Assembly (NCBI GenBank): GCA_003527225.1
Contig: DPXQ01000044.1
Location: 171,239 to 235,238, forward strand
DNA from: Rhizobium sp.
GTDB taxonomy: Bacteria > Pseudomonadota > Alphaproteobacteria > Rhizobiales > Rhizobiaceae
Direction of reading: 5' to 3'
Length of the DNA: 64,000 nucleotides
Numbering within the stretch: the stretch's first letter is position 1; each line of letters starts with the position of its first letter. The notes beneath the pieces are model-generated. The model was not told where the DNA came from. It made no database searches and saw only the letters and a list, made by a program, of their open reading frames with translations. Position numbers and translations under genes: made by a program. Below are positions 35,634-47,813 of the stretch, piece by piece.

Positions 35634-38600
35634 ATGAAGTTCAACAAGCTTCGTCTGCTGGGCTTCAAATCCTTCGTCGAGCCGACCGAATTCATCATCG
35701 AACGGGGCCTGACCGGCGTGGTCGGCCCCAATGGTTGCGGCAAGTCCAACCTCGTCGAAGCGCTCCGCTGGGTGATGGGCGAGAATTCCTACAAGAACAT
35801 GCGCGCGTCCGGCATGGACGATGTGATCTTTTCCGGCTCGGGCAACCGGCCGGCGCGAAACACCGCCGAAGTCGGCCTCTATCTCGACAATTCCGACCGC
35901 ACGGCACCCGCCGCCTTCAACGACAGCGATGAGATCCAGGTGACCCGCCGGATCGAGCGCGAGCAGGGGTCGATCTACCGGATCAACGGCAAGGAAGCGC
36001 GCGCCAAGGACGTACAACTTCTCTTTGCCGATGCCTCGACCGGCGCCCGCTCGCCCTCGATGGTCGGACAGGGCCGCATCGGCGAACTCATTCAGGCGAA
36101 GCCCCAGGCGCGCCGCCAGCTGCTCGAAGAGGCGGCCGGCATTTCGGGCCTTCATTCCCGCCGCCACGAGGCGGAACTCAGGCTGCGCGCCGCCGAGACC
36201 AATCTCGAACGCCTGGAAGACATCACCGCCCAACTCGAGACGCAGATCGAGAGTCTGAAGCGCCAGGCCCGCCAGGCCAACCGCTTCAAGATGCTGTCGG
36301 CCGACATCCGGGCGCATGAGGCGATGCTTCTGCATATTCGCTGGGTGCAGGCCAAGGAGGCCGAAGGCGAAGCCGAAAGCGCGCTCAATCAGGCGACCTC
36401 GATCGTGGCCGAGAAGGCGCAGGCACAGATGGAGGCTGCCAAGGCGCAAGGCATCGCAAGCCTGAAAATGCCAGAGTTGCGCGAGGAGGAGGCGCGCGCC
36501 GCGGCCGCCTTGCAGCGCCTGCAGATCGCCCGCACCCAGCTCGACGAGGAAGCTGGCCGGCTGCTGCGCCGCCGCGACGAGCTCACTCGCCGTCTCGCTC
36601 AACTGGGCGAGGACATCCGCCGTGAGGAACGCCTCGTCGCAGACAATGCCGAGGTTCTGGAGCGTTTGGCGTCGGAAGAGGCGGAACTCGAGGATATCCT
36701 CGCCGATTCCGGCCGCTATGGGGAAGAGGCGCGCGTCGCCTTCGAGGCAGCCGCAGCAACCCTTGCCGATAGCGAGAAACGCTTTGCAGCACTGACCGCC
36801 GAACGTGCCGAGGCCGCCGCCGGCCGCAACCAGCTGGAACGCCTGATCCGCGACCTCGCCGATCGCCGCCAGCGGCTGGAGCGTCAGGTCGAGGAGGCGA
36901 GTGGCGAGCTGACGCAGATTTCAGCGCGCATAACGGCACTTCCCGATCCGGACGAAAAGCGCGAGATGGTCGATGCCGCCGAGCAGGCGCTCGCTGATAG
37001 CGAGGCCGCAACCGCCGATATCGAAGGCGCGCTCACCGAAGCGCGCCGGGCCGAAAGCCTCATGCGCGCGCCGCTCGAAGCCGCCCGCTCGAAGCTGAAT
37101 GCGCTGGAAACCGAAGCGCGCACCATTTCCCGTATGCTGGCCTCCGCCGTCTCCGGCGATTTCTCGCCGGTGGCCGAGGAACTGACCGTCGCGCGCGGCT
37201 ATGAGACGGCGCTGGGTGCTGCTCTTGGCGATGATCTCGACAGCGCGCTCGATGCGTCGGCGCCCGCCCATTGGATGGCGAACGGCGACGGAGCCGGCGA
37301 TCCGCCGCTGCCGGCGGGTGTTGTCGCGCTCATCGACCATGTAAAGGCCCCGCCGGCACTGACCCGGCGGCTCCGCCAGATCGGTATCGTCGATGGAGCG
37401 ACCGCGCTCGGTCTGATGCCGAAGCTGCTGCCCGGCCAGCGCCTCGTTACCAGGGAAGGCGCCGTCTACCGCTGGGATGGCCATGTCGCCGGTTCCGAAG
37501 CGCCGAGCGCGGCGGCACTCCGGCTGGCCCAGAAGAACCGGCTTGCCGAGATCGAGGCCGAGGTCGAGGAGGCGCAATATGCGCTGAACGATGCCGGGGA
37601 GCGGCAGGCCGAAGCGCTCGATGCGATCCGTATGGAAGAGACGCGGCTTGCCGAGGCCCGCGACATGCAGCGGCTCTCCGTCCGTCGTCTTGCGGAATCA
37701 CGCGAAGCACTGGCCCAGGCCGAGCGGGCCTCCGGTGATCTGGTGCGCCGCCGCGTCGTCATCGAAGAGGCGGTGAACGGCCTGAAGACGCAGATCGAGG
37801 AAACGCTCGAGCAGGAGGAAAACGCCCGCATCGAGATCGAGGAAACGCCGGATCTCTCTGCGCTGGACTTCAGGCTGCGCGAGGCGGAAGCCGAGGTCGC
37901 GACCGATCGCGGTCGTCTCGCCGAGGCCCGTGCCCGCTTCGAAGGTCTTGCCCGCGAGGACGAAAGCCGCCGCCGCCGTATTCTGGCGATCCGCCAGGAG
38001 TGCTCCACCTGGCGGGCGAGGGCGCTGAGCGCCGAGGAACATATCGCTACCCTCCGCGACCGCGAGGCAGAGGCGCAGGACGAGATGGTGGGGCTCGAAA
38101 TGGCGCCCGACGAGGTCGAGGAAAAGCGCCGCGCCCTGATGAATGAGCTGGAAAAGGCGGAGGCGTCGAGACGTGCCGCCGCCGACCGTCTGGTGGAGGC
38201 CGAAAGCCGCCAGCGCGAGGCCGACCAGAAGGCCGCCGCCGCACTCGCGGAACTGGCAGAAAGCCGCGAAAAGCGCGGCCGCGCCGAAGAACGCCTGATG
38301 TCCGCCCGCGACTGGCGCAAGGAGGCCGAAACCCGCACCCACGAGGCGCTGGCCGTGCCGCCGCACGAGGCTTTCCGTCTGACTGGCCTGAAAGACCCGT
38401 CCGAAATTCCGGACCTGCGCGAAGTCGAGCGGGATCTCGACCGCCTGCGGATCGAGCGCGAGCGCCTGGGCGCCGTCAACCTGCGCGCCGACGAGGAGCA
38501 GAAGGAGCTTTCCGAAAAGCTCGCCGAACTCATTCGCGAGCGGGACGACATCATCGATGCAATCCGCAAGCTGCGCGGCGCGATCCAGAGCCTCAACCGC

Positions 38601-39092
38601 GAAGGCCGCGAGCGCCTGATCGCCGCCTTCGATGTCGTCAACGCCCAGTTCCAGCGCCTGTTCACCCACCTCTTCAACGGCGGCACGGCCGAGCTGCAGT
38701 TGATCGAGAGCGAGGACCCGCTGGAAGCCGGCCTCGAAATCCTCGCCCGGCCGCCGGGCAAGAAGCCGCAGACCATGACACTTCTGTCGGGTGGCGAGCA
38801 GGCGCTGACCGCCATGGCGCTGATCTTCGCGGTGTTCCTGACCAACCCGGCGCCAATTTGCGTACTCGACGAGGTCGATGCGCCGCTCGACGACCACAAT
38901 GTCGAGCGCTATTGCAACCTGATGGACGAAATGGCCGCCTCGACCGAGACCCGCTTCGTTATCATCACCCACAACCCGATCACCATGGCCCGTATGGACC
39001 GCCTCTTCGGCGTCACCATGGCCGAGCAAGGCGTCAGCCAGCTCGTTTCCGTCGATCTCCAGACCGCCGAGCAATTGCGAGAGGTCGTGTGA
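35634..39092 (+). CDS. smc: Chromosome segregation ATPase SMC
   Basis: SMC organises and condenses the chromosome with ScpA and ScpB. The 1152-residue protein has the N-terminal Walker A GPNGCGKSNL (31-40), two long Ala/Glu/Arg-rich coiled coils around a hinge (about 490-630), and the C-terminal signature LLSGGEQALTAMALIFAVF with Walker B ICVLDEVDAPLDD. It is of normal length with no breaks. Its GTGA end overlaps the start of the Ivy-like gene. Confidence 0.96.
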   Translation: MKFNKLRLLGFKSFVEPTEFIIERGLTGVVGPNGCGKSNLVEALRWVMGENSYKNMRASGMDDVIFSGSGNRPARNTAEVGLYLDNSDRTAPAAFNDSDEIQVTRRIEREQGSIYRINGKEARAKDVQLLFADASTGARSPSMVGQGRIGELIQAKPQARRQLLEEAAGISGLHSRRHEAELRLRAAETNLERLEDITAQLETQIESLKRQARQANRFKMLSADIRAHEAMLLHIRWVQAKEAEGEAESALNQATSIVAEKAQAQMEAAKAQGIASLKMPELREEEARAAAALQRLQIARTQLDEEAGRLLRRRDELTRRLAQLGEDIRREERLVADNAEVLERLASEEAELEDILADSGRYGEEARVAFEAAAATLADSEKRFAALTAERAEAAAGRNQLERLIRDLADRRQRLERQVEEASGELTQISARITALPDPDEKREMVDAAEQALADSEAATADIEGALTEARRAESLMRAPLEAARSKLNALETEARTISRMLASAVSGDFSPVAEELTVARGYETALGAALGDDLDSALDASAPAHWMANGDGAGDPPLPAGVVALIDHVKAPPALTRRLRQIGIVDGATALGLMPKLLPGQRLVTREGAVYRWDGHVAGSEAPSAAALRLAQKNRLAEIEAEVEEAQYALNDAGERQAEALDAIRMEETRLAEARDMQRLSVRRLAESREALAQAERASGDLVRRRVVIEEAVNGLKTQIEETLEQEENARIEIEETPDLSALDFRLREAEAEVATDRGRLAEARARFEGLAREDESRRRRILAIRQECSTWRARALSAEEHIATLRDREAEAQDEMVGLEMAPDEVEEKRRALMNELEKAEASRRAAADRLVEAESRQREADQKAAAALAELAESREKRGRAEERLMSARDWRKEAETRTHEALAVPPHEAFRLTGLKDPSEIPDLREVERDLDRLRIERERLGAVNLRADEEQKELSEKLAELIRERDDIIDAIRKLRGAIQSLNREGRERLIAAFDVVNAQFQRLFTHLFNGGTAELQLIESEDPLEAGLEILARPPGKKPQTMTLLSGGEQALTAMALIFAVFLTNPAPICVLDEVDAPLDDHNVERYCNLMDEMAASTETRFVIITHNPITMARMDRLFGVTMAEQGVSQLVSVDLQTAEQLREVV

Positions 39093-39541
39093 GGCGGGCT
39101 GTAAGCCACCGCAGCAGGCGCTGGTCGCGGAAGCCGGTGCTGCTGCTTGCCGTGCTCTACTTGTTATCCGCCCCGGCCTGGGCCGATGAAAGCAAGCTCT
39201 CCGGCAATTTTCTCTTCAACGTCATCAGTTCGTCCGAGCCGCATCGCGAAGCGATCAAGGGGCTTCTGAGAGGACGCCCCGGCTTGCCCTCATGGGTCCG
39301 GAACATGGTGACGCGCGGCGACTATGTCGCCATCGCCTCGATCGAGGTCAGCGTCGACGGCAAGCCGATGCAGCTCTTTTCCGCCTGCGAGGCCGGGAGA
39401 TGTGCGGATAGCTCCATCAAGGTGCTGTTTTCCGCCGACGGCAAGCGCGCCGTCCTCCAGTTGCGCGACAAGAAGCTCGGAGGGGCTACATTCGGCGATC
39501 CGACGCCTGCCGAAGCTTCCGTGCTTCTCGAGGGCATGTGA
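39089..39541 (+). CDS. Ivy-family lysozyme-inhibitor-like periplasmic protein
   Basis: The 150-residue protein has a signal peptide (cleavage near APAWA) and a domain like Ivy, the periplasmic inhibitor of c-type lysozyme: LPSWVRNMVTRGDYV, then SACEAGRCADSSIKVLFSADGKRA. The two cysteines (C100, C105) frame the loop that reads CKPHNC in E. coli Ivy; the central His that blocks lysozyme is not present, so inhibition is uncertain. The start is GTG 39089 overlapping the smc stop codon. Confidence 0.72.
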   Translation: MRRAVSHRSRRWSRKPVLLLAVLYLLSAPAWADESKLSGNFLFNVISSSEPHREAIKGLLRGRPGLPSWVRNMVTRGDYVAIASIEVSVDGKPMQLFSACEAGRCADSSIKVLFSADGKRAVLQLRDKKLGGATFGDPTPAEASVLLEGM

Positions 39542-39623
39542 CAGGTCCAGAAGCCGGACGCGACAACGCCCGTCCAGTGCCCGACCGTGGTCGAATCCCG
39601 CGACATTTTACCCCTTTGCCGCA

Positions 39624-39646
39624 TTTATGATGCAATGCAGCATAAA
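39624..39646. promoter_or_regulatory. Imperfect palindrome upstream of ppdK
   Basis: TTTATG (39624-39629) and CATAAA (39641-39646) enclose TGC and GCA half sites; 23 bases in all, ending 77 bases before the ppdK start. It is a candidate operator for an unknown regulator. Confidence 0.35.
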
Positions 39647-39723
39647 CTGGCGGCCGTGGCGCTTCCAATCCGTCACAATTGCTGTAAACATTTGAAAAAA
39701 GCCTGTTTGGGTGGAGAAAAGGC

Positions 39724-42395
<2,672 letters not shown>

Positions 42396-42402
<7 letters not shown>

Positions 42403-42728
42403 CCGGGAACCGCCGGGATTTCTCGCTTGAGATCCGGTTCGTCGTGGATGAAGGTGATCTGCAAGGTCGCCATGCGCTCGGCTGACGCATTTGCGCCATT
42501 CGCGCCTGTCTCTGGCTCGTCCACGGCGATGCCGCCTTCGCGCAACGCGGCAATGAGGGCAGGGTAGGCGCCCGCCGCAAGCGTCAGACGGATCGTGTTC
42601 ATGATGTTGGAATACATCTGCACGTCGTCGATCCAGCCGCCCAGGCGGTTGACCGTATCGAAGACGAAACTCGTCGCGTCCTTGCGTTCGCGCCGGGTGA
42701 CGGCGCTCAGCATCAGGATCCCGCTCAT
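42396..42728 (-). CDS. Conserved hypothetical protein
   Basis: I do not recognise this 110-residue protein. It is soluble, has no signal peptide, and shows RKDATSFVFDTVNRLGGWIDDVQMYSNIMNTIRLTL and LQITFIHDEPDLKREIPAVPGY, which look like an alpha-beta fold. Its stop overlaps the ppdK stop on the other strand. The codon use fits its neighbours, and the strand opposite is not better coding, so I take it as real. Confidence 0.6.
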
Positions 42729-42850
42729 CCTGGTCTTTCCGGTTGTCCCTGTCGGTCGCGATTTGAGATGGCAACGGATGACAAATCAAGCGGTTTATGG
42801 AATAGCGCCTTGCAGCAACAAACCCGCGCTAGCAGAGAGGCGGTCGGACG

Positions 42851-43753
42851 ATGACCAAGCAGCGCCAGCAGACGCGAGCGAAGAAACGCAAGGATGCCGA
42901 TGCATCGCTGAAGCCGCCGGTTCAGGGCGCAAAGGCTGTTTTGCCGGAAAAGGGCATGCAGACGCCGCCCGAAACCGCGGGCGCACCCGCGCGCGCCATG
43001 CCGGATTTTCGCCGGATCGTCAAAACCGGCTCGTTCCGTTTCGCGGCGGGTTTTCTCCTCTCCGGCTTCATCGTCATCGCTCTTTCCCAGTCGATCCCGC
43101 ACGATTACGGATTCATGGAGCTCGGCTGGCTCTTCACCTTGTCCATCTACGATCTTGTGCTTGCCATGCTCGGGCTCGCGGTTGCCTGCGCGATGACGCA
43201 GACGGCGCGCGGTTTTCGCGCCATCACCGGGACGTTTCTCGCGGTTCTCCTGGTGATGCTGTTTTTCTTCGATCCGATTTTCGCGCTGATCCTGAAGACG
43301 CCTCTCGGCGACACGCTCTACCTTGTCGCTCCTGCCGCCGTGATCCTGACCGGCGCCTCTCTCTGGCTCAACGGTGTCTGGCGCGAGCGTGCCGCCATGG
43401 TTGCCGCAGGCGTCGTTGCCTTCTCCTTCTCGCTCTTCATCGGGCTTGACGATCTCGGTATCGGCATCGTCGATTTCGCTTCCGGCGCGGTTTTCTGCGC
43501 GATCTGGCTGGTCCTCGCCCCCGCGCTTCTCTTGCGCCAGTTTCGGGGGCCGTGGCTCAATATTCCCGCCCGTATCGTCGGAAGCTGGCTAGTCGTGATC
43601 GGGATCATCGTGCTCGGCTCGCTCTATGTGCCGATGCCGGTCGAGGCGCCGGCCCTGCCGGATTCCTCGGTCATGGAACTGGTGGTTCCGGAAGATGGCT
43701 CCGCCCCGACATTGAACGGCGATGAACTGCCGCTGGACGGAACCGGGCAGTGA
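42851..43753 (+). CDS. Polytopic membrane protein, unknown function
   Basis: The 300-residue protein has a Lys/Arg-rich cytoplasmic N-terminal tail (about 1-55, including KQRQQTRAKKRKD), about seven membrane helices and an acidic C terminus (VPEDGSAPTLNGDELPLDG). I recognise no family. It is about 100 bases before the DUF1499 membrane protein in the same direction; both may belong to one envelope operon. Confidence 0.7.
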   Translation: MTKQRQQTRAKKRKDADASLKPPVQGAKAVLPEKGMQTPPETAGAPARAMPDFRRIVKTGSFRFAAGFLLSGFIVIALSQSIPHDYGFMELGWLFTLSIYDLVLAMLGLAVACAMTQTARGFRAITGTFLAVLLVMLFFFDPIFALILKTPLGDTLYLVAPAAVILTGASLWLNGVWRERAAMVAAGVVAFSFSLFIGLDDLGIGIVDFASGAVFCAIWLVLAPALLLRQFRGPWLNIPARIVGSWLVVIGIIVLGSLYVPMPVEAPALPDSSVMELVVPEDGSAPTLNGDELPLDGTGQ

Positions 43754-43856
43754 TGGAGCAGATCGCGATCAGCCGTCGCCGCGCTTGTCGGCTGCATGGC
43801 CAGACGGTAAACAGGGTGCGCCGATCCCAATTCCCGCCAGCCCCGGTGCCTGTCCG

Positions 43857-44768
43857 ATGACCATCCGCTACGACCGACCCGTCTCCCGCCTGGCCCTTCT
43901 GTCCAGGAGGCTCGGTTTCTTCGGAGCGGCACTTCTTGTCGTCGTCATCCTGGCCCATCGCTTCGGGCCGCTGACCACGCCCGATTTCGTCGCCCTTGTC
44001 CTTATCTCGGCGGTTCCGGCTGCGCTTGCCGTGCCGCTGGCGCTGTTCGGCCTCTGGCGTCTCTGGCAGGTTGGCGCCCTTGGCGGCGTAGCGGCCGGAT
44101 GGGCTCTCTTCTATGCCGCCTTGCCGCTTGGGCTCGTCGGCTTTGCGACGCTGCAATATTTCACCCGGCCGATGATCTACGACGTCTCGACCGATATCGC
44201 CGACCCGCCGAAATGGCTTGGCGAACCCGTGGCCCGGCAGCAATGGCTGGAGCGTCCGGCCATTACGACCGGGCAGCGCGAAGCCCAGGCGCTGGCCTAT
44301 CCGGGCTTGACCGGCCGGCGCTACGAGGGCGCGCTCGACCGGGTCTACGAGGCGGTGATCAAAGTGGCGGACCTGCGTGGATTCGATATCGTCGCCTCGC
44401 GTGGCCAGGAGTTCGCGCTTCCCGAGTTCCAGTCGCAGGCGCAAGGCGGAGAAAGCGACGTGCTGGAGGGCGGAGCGCCAAGCGTCGGGCCGGTCCCGCA
44501 ACAGCGTCCGGCGCCGGACAATCTCCGGCCGGAAACAGGCGAGGGCGAGGCAGTCGGCACCGTACGCATCCAGGCCGAGACCCGTACGCTCCTGCTCGGC
44601 CTGCGTTTCGACATCATGATCCGGCTGCGCGAGGAGGCGGAGACGACGCTCGTCGATCTTCGCGTCGCCAGCCGCTACGGCCCGCACGATCTCGGCTTTG
44701 GCGACGATATCGCCGAACGGTATCTGCGTGCGCTCGATGCGGAACTGCTGGGTATCGCCGGGGACTGA
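43857..44768 (+). CDS. DUF1499 membrane protein
   Basis: The 303-residue protein has three N-terminal membrane helices (about 15-120) and a periplasmic DUF1499 domain with YPGLTGRRYEGALDRVYEAVIKVADLRGFDIVAS and VDLRVASRYGPHDLGFGDDIAERYLRALDAEL. The DUF1499 part is interrupted by a Gly/Glu/Pro-rich insert (about 200-235). The family has no known reaction. ATG 43857 is chosen; longer frames upstream lack coding character. Confidence 0.82.
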   Translation: MTIRYDRPVSRLALLSRRLGFFGAALLVVVILAHRFGPLTTPDFVALVLISAVPAALAVPLALFGLWRLWQVGALGGVAAGWALFYAALPLGLVGFATLQYFTRPMIYDVSTDIADPPKWLGEPVARQQWLERPAITTGQREAQALAYPGLTGRRYEGALDRVYEAVIKVADLRGFDIVASRGQEFALPEFQSQAQGGESDVLEGGAPSVGPVPQQRPAPDNLRPETGEGEAVGTVRIQAETRTLLLGLRFDIMIRLREEAETTLVDLRVASRYGPHDLGFGDDIAERYLRALDAELLGIAGD

Positions 44769-44775
44769 CGCTCCG

Positions 44776-45705
44776 TCAGGCGACGGTATAGACGCCGGAA
44801 AGCCGCGGCGGACCGTCGGTCGCGACCATGCCCTTTTCGACCAGATCCTCGATATGGGCGAGCACCGAGAGCGCGGCCGCGCCATGGAGCCTCGGGTCGG
44901 TGTCGCGATAGATCGCCTTGACCATCTCGGCGATCAGCCGGTCGCCGCCGCGGATACGCTCCATGACGGCGCGCTCGCGCATCCGCCGATGCGTGCGAAG
45001 CCCCCGCAGAAAGGCCGGCGGATCCTTGACCGGCCCGCCATGGCCGGGAAAATAGACCCGGTCGTCGCGCGTGAGCAACCGTTCGAGCGAGGCCATGTAG
45101 TCGCCCATGGCGCCGTCGGGCGGGGCGACGATCGAGGTCGCCCAGGCCATGACGTGATCGGCGGAAAAGACGATCCCCGTGCCTTCGAGCCCGAAGGCGA
45201 GGTGGTTTGCGGTGTGGCCGGGCGTGGCGATGGCCGAGAGCGTCCAGCCGTCGCCCTCGATCCTGCCGCCGTCGCCAAGCGCGATATCGGGCGCGAAGTC
45301 CATGTCGGAACTTTCCGCGAAGGGATTGCTCTCACCCTCGTGCAGCGGCCGCGAGGCGCGGTGCGGCCCCTCGGCAACGATCAGAGCGCCGGTTGCCGCC
45401 TTCAGCCGGCGGGCGAGCGGCGAATGATCCTTGTGGGTGTGGCTGACGGCGATATGGCTGACGGGCCGGCCGCCGATCGCCGTCATCAGCGCCTGGAAAT
45501 GCGCCTCGTCCTCCGGCCCCGGATCGATGACGCAGACGGTGTCCTTGCCGACGATATAGCTGTTGGTGCCATGAAACGTGAAGGGGCCGGGATTGTTGAC
45601 CGTGATCCGCTCGACGCCGTCGGCCACCGGCACCGCCTCGCCATGGGCAGGTTGGAACGAGAGGTCGAATTCGGGCCGTTCGACCGCCTCTTCCGGCCCG
45701 TTCAT
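44776..45705 (-). CDS. MBL-fold metallohydrolase (LACTB2-like)
   Basis: The 309-residue protein carries the metallo-beta-lactamase metal motif SHTHKDHSPLA, then ATPGHTANHLAFG and FSADHVMAW, with the final His of YFPGHGGPV. A C-terminal winged-helix-like region follows, as in LACTB2-type hydrolases. The substrate is unknown; relatives act on RNA or small esters. ATG 45705 overlaps the stop of the cupin gene (ATGA). Confidence 0.9.
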   Translation of the reverse strand: MNGPEEAVERPEFDLSFQPAHGEAVPVADGVERITVNNPGPFTFHGTNSYIVGKDTVCVIDPGPEDEAHFQALMTAIGGRPVSHIAVSHTHKDHSPLARRLKAATGALIVAEGPHRASRPLHEGESNPFAESSDMDFAPDIALGDGGRIEGDGWTLSAIATPGHTANHLAFGLEGTGIVFSADHVMAWATSIVAPPDGAMGDYMASLERLLTRDDRVYFPGHGGPVKDPPAFLRGLRTHRRMRERAVMERIRGGDRLIAEMVKAIYRDTDPRLHGAAALSVLAHIEDLVEKGMVATDGPPRLSGVYTVA

Positions 45706-45998
45706 TTGTATTCGATCTCGATGAAAGACATGGGCCGGTCACCGCCGTTGACGACATTGTGCTCGACACCGGCCTCGCGGCGATAGACCTCGCCGGCCTT
45801 GCTGGAGACCCGCCGCTCGCCATTGGCATCCTCGATGAGGAAGTCGCAATCGGTCATCGGCACGACGACATAGCCAAGGCCATGCACATGATGGCCGGTC
45901 GCGGCCCCCGGCTCGAAATCCCAGCGCGTGACGCGCACGACCGCGTCGTCGATCAAGAGCGTAGGCAGGGCAGGGGGGCGGGCGGAATATCCGGGCAT
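45702..45998 (-). CDS. Small cupin protein
   Basis: The 98-residue single-domain cupin has the metal motif GHHVHGLGYVVVP and the second motif EAGVEHNVVNGGDRPMSFIEIEY. Small cupins range from binding proteins to isomerases and dioxygenases; function cannot be read here. It is the first gene of a two-gene operon with the MBL hydrolase. CAGGAG before ATG 45998 supports the start. Confidence 0.85.
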   Translation of the reverse strand: MPGYSARPPALPTLLIDDAVVRVTRWDFEPGAATGHHVHGLGYVVVPMTDCDFLIEDANGERRVSSKAGEVYRREAGVEHNVVNGGDRPMSFIEIEYK

Positions 45999-46189
45999 GA
46001 CGAACTCCTGTTTCTCGGGCGCCAACTTATGCGGCAGCGCGCGCACGTCCAATCAATAATTGAAATTGGTCGGATATGGGGAATGTATGGGCAAGCGATT
46101 TTTTCTTTTTGACGTTGCCCGCCCATCCGGCTTTTGCTAGATGCTCAACGCGCGAGAAAGACAAGGCCGAATACGGCTCTTGCACGTGA

Positions 46190-46264
46190 TGGGGCGTCGC
46201 CAAGCGGTAAGGCACCGGTTTTTGGTACCGGCATTCCCAGGTTCGAATCCTGGCGCCCCAGCCA
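46190..46264 (+). tRNA. tRNA-Gln (anticodon TTG)
   Basis: Acceptor arms TGGGGCG (46190-46196) and CGCCCCA (46254-46260) pair, followed by discriminator G and an encoded CCA. The anticodon stem CCGGT/ACCGG holds the loop TTTTGGT, anticodon TTG at 46222-46224. The T loop GTTCGAATC is intact. It reads CAA codons. Confidence 0.95.
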
Positions 46265-46322
46265 TGTTTATTTTTATGAATAAAATCAGCAATTTAGAAG
46301 GTGGCGCAGATTTCGGCGCGCC

Positions 46323-46625
46323 TCATTCGCACTTGCCCGGAATGTCCAGCTTGTACGTTGTCTTGCCGAGGCCGGCCGGGGGGATTGGGACCAGATACAC
46401 CGTCAGATCGCATTCCTGGGTACGGACCTGCCATTCGTCGGCACCATCCTTGCGCGTGCCGGTGTTGGAGACGGAGCCGATAGGAGCCTGCCGAACGGCG
46501 TCCGCCACCTGGCTGCTCTGCAGAATCGTGGTGATCTTTTCCACACTGTCGTAGTAGCCCGAAAGAGCAGCCAAGGCGGGCGTGGCAAGAAAGGTGCAGA
46601 CGATAGCCCAAACGATTTTCTTCAT
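46323..46625 (-). CDS. Small secreted protein, unknown function
   Basis: The 100-residue protein has a clear signal peptide (MKKIVWAIVCTFLATPALAA) and a short periplasmic domain with two cysteines (ECDLTV and the C-terminal GKCE) that probably form a disulfide. I recognise no family. AAGGAC lies before ATG 46625. It is a single gene facing tRNA-Gln. Confidence 0.7.
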   Translation of the reverse strand: MKKIVWAIVCTFLATPALAALSGYYDSVEKITTILQSSQVADAVRQAPIGSVSNTGTRKDGADEWQVRTQECDLTVYLVPIPPAGLGKTTYKLDIPGKCE

Positions 46626-46908
46626 GGTTGTCTTGTCCTTCGAGATCGTCCCAGCGTCACATGCCCTGCCTGATCTCGCAAGGGGCATGGCCGCGATCGG
46701 GCCAGCCAAGCCCGTTCTTGACTTCTTATAATTGCTTTACTACACAGCAAATGTCGAAAAAATTTGAGACCGGTCTGGTTATTCCGGTCCCCGCAATGCG
46801 GGATAAAGTCGCTCTTCGCGAACCCACGGCGCCAACCCCAATTCCTGGGTGGTGCCGTGGCTGGGTATGGTCTCCTGTCACGCACCATCCGCTTACAGTG
46901 AGACCGAT

Positions 46909-47139
46909 ATGCCCGATAAAAAGACCCTACTCCTCGCCCAGCTATTCATCACCTTCATGATGGCCTCGTCCATGTCCGGCATCATGTCCCTTATTGCGTT
47001 GGGACCGACGCAAGAGTGGCTCCACGCGTGGCCCGGACAATTTGCCATCGCCTGGCCCATCGCCTTTTGCCTCACCATCTTCACCAGCAAAATGGGGATC
47101 GGCCTCGCCGTCAAGCTCAGGGGGGAAAGACCCGTCTGA
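46909..47139 (+). CDS. DUF2798 family membrane protein
   Basis: The 76-residue protein has two membrane helices with the DUF2798 pattern LLLAQLFITFMMASSMSGIMSL and WPIAFCLTIFTSKMGIGLAVKL. The family is small and of unknown function. ATG 46909 begins MPDKKTLL; longer upstream frames look non-coding. Confidence 0.8.
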   Translation: MPDKKTLLLAQLFITFMMASSMSGIMSLIALGPTQEWLHAWPGQFAIAWPIAFCLTIFTSKMGIGLAVKLRGERPV

Positions 47140-47282
47140 GGGAAGCCCGTCTTTGGACCAGTGGCCCGCCGAACCTCACCGGCGGGCCTGAGCGGTCAGG
47201 CAGATGCCGTCCGCTTGCTTGTTGAATACCGGGAGACGTCTTTCCGGCTAAATCGGCGGAATATCCACCGGCCTTCAGAGAT

Positions 47283-47543
47283 CTATCCGCCGCCCTTCAT
47301 CGGTCGCCAGATGATCGTGTCCGGCCTGCGCTCGAAGGGGAATTCCATCAGCGTCACCTGGCAATCCCTGGTGTCGCAACTTGTGCACCTGAAGGGCAGG
47401 GAACGCGGGTCGCGCCCCTGTCCGTAAAAGTGGCCGAGATCGTTGGCCATGAACTTCGCCTGACGCCCACAAAGCCGGCAGGTCGCGACAACCAGCATGT
47501 TGTGGCGGGCGGCTTTTCCAAGGGTGTCGAGAGTGATCGCCAT
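47283..47543 (-). CDS. Small putative zinc-binding protein
   Basis: The 86-residue protein has two cysteine pairs, CRLCG (about 22-26) and CTSCDTRDC (about 54-62), spaced like a zinc ribbon, flanked by ARHNMLVVATCRLCGRQAKFMANDLG. I know it only as a conserved hypothetical of rhizobia. No good ribosome binding site precedes ATG 47543 or the alternative ATG 47564. Confidence 0.65.
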   Translation of the reverse strand: MAITLDTLGKAARHNMLVVATCRLCGRQAKFMANDLGHFYGQGRDPRSLPFRCTSCDTRDCQVTLMEFPFERRPDTIIWRPMKGGG

Positions 47544-47564
47544 TGCTTGCGAGCAATGGAACAT

Positions 47565-47813
47565 AACGGGAACATAGTCAAGGCGAATCTAATGTTCCAA
47601 GGGTGGGATGCTGCGACTCCCCGACCGAGGCCGGGCGGACCGCTGTTTTGCATTCCAGGGGACTTGAAAACTTAAACTGAATATTAACCATAATTATCAT
47701 GACTAATAAGGCAAAAATTAACCTTGATGCGTGTATAAACCCCTCGCTTCGCCAATGTATTGCGTAGCGAAGCTCTTAATATCAATGCAGTTTTTGTCAG
47801 TCCGGCTGGTATC
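47565..47813. other. AT-richer intergenic stretch without a gene
   Basis: This gap between divergently placed small genes is clearly AT-rich from 47665 to 47760. It contains a TTAACCAT element (47684-47691), the half site of CtrA, and a 7-bp stem (47746-47752 with 47767-47773). I see no coding frame. Confidence 0.4.

Noticed and set aside
47684..47700. Full CtrA box in the AT-rich gap
   Set aside because: TTAACCAT matches a half site, but the second half seven bases on reads TATC rather than TTAA, and no cell-cycle gene is next to it.
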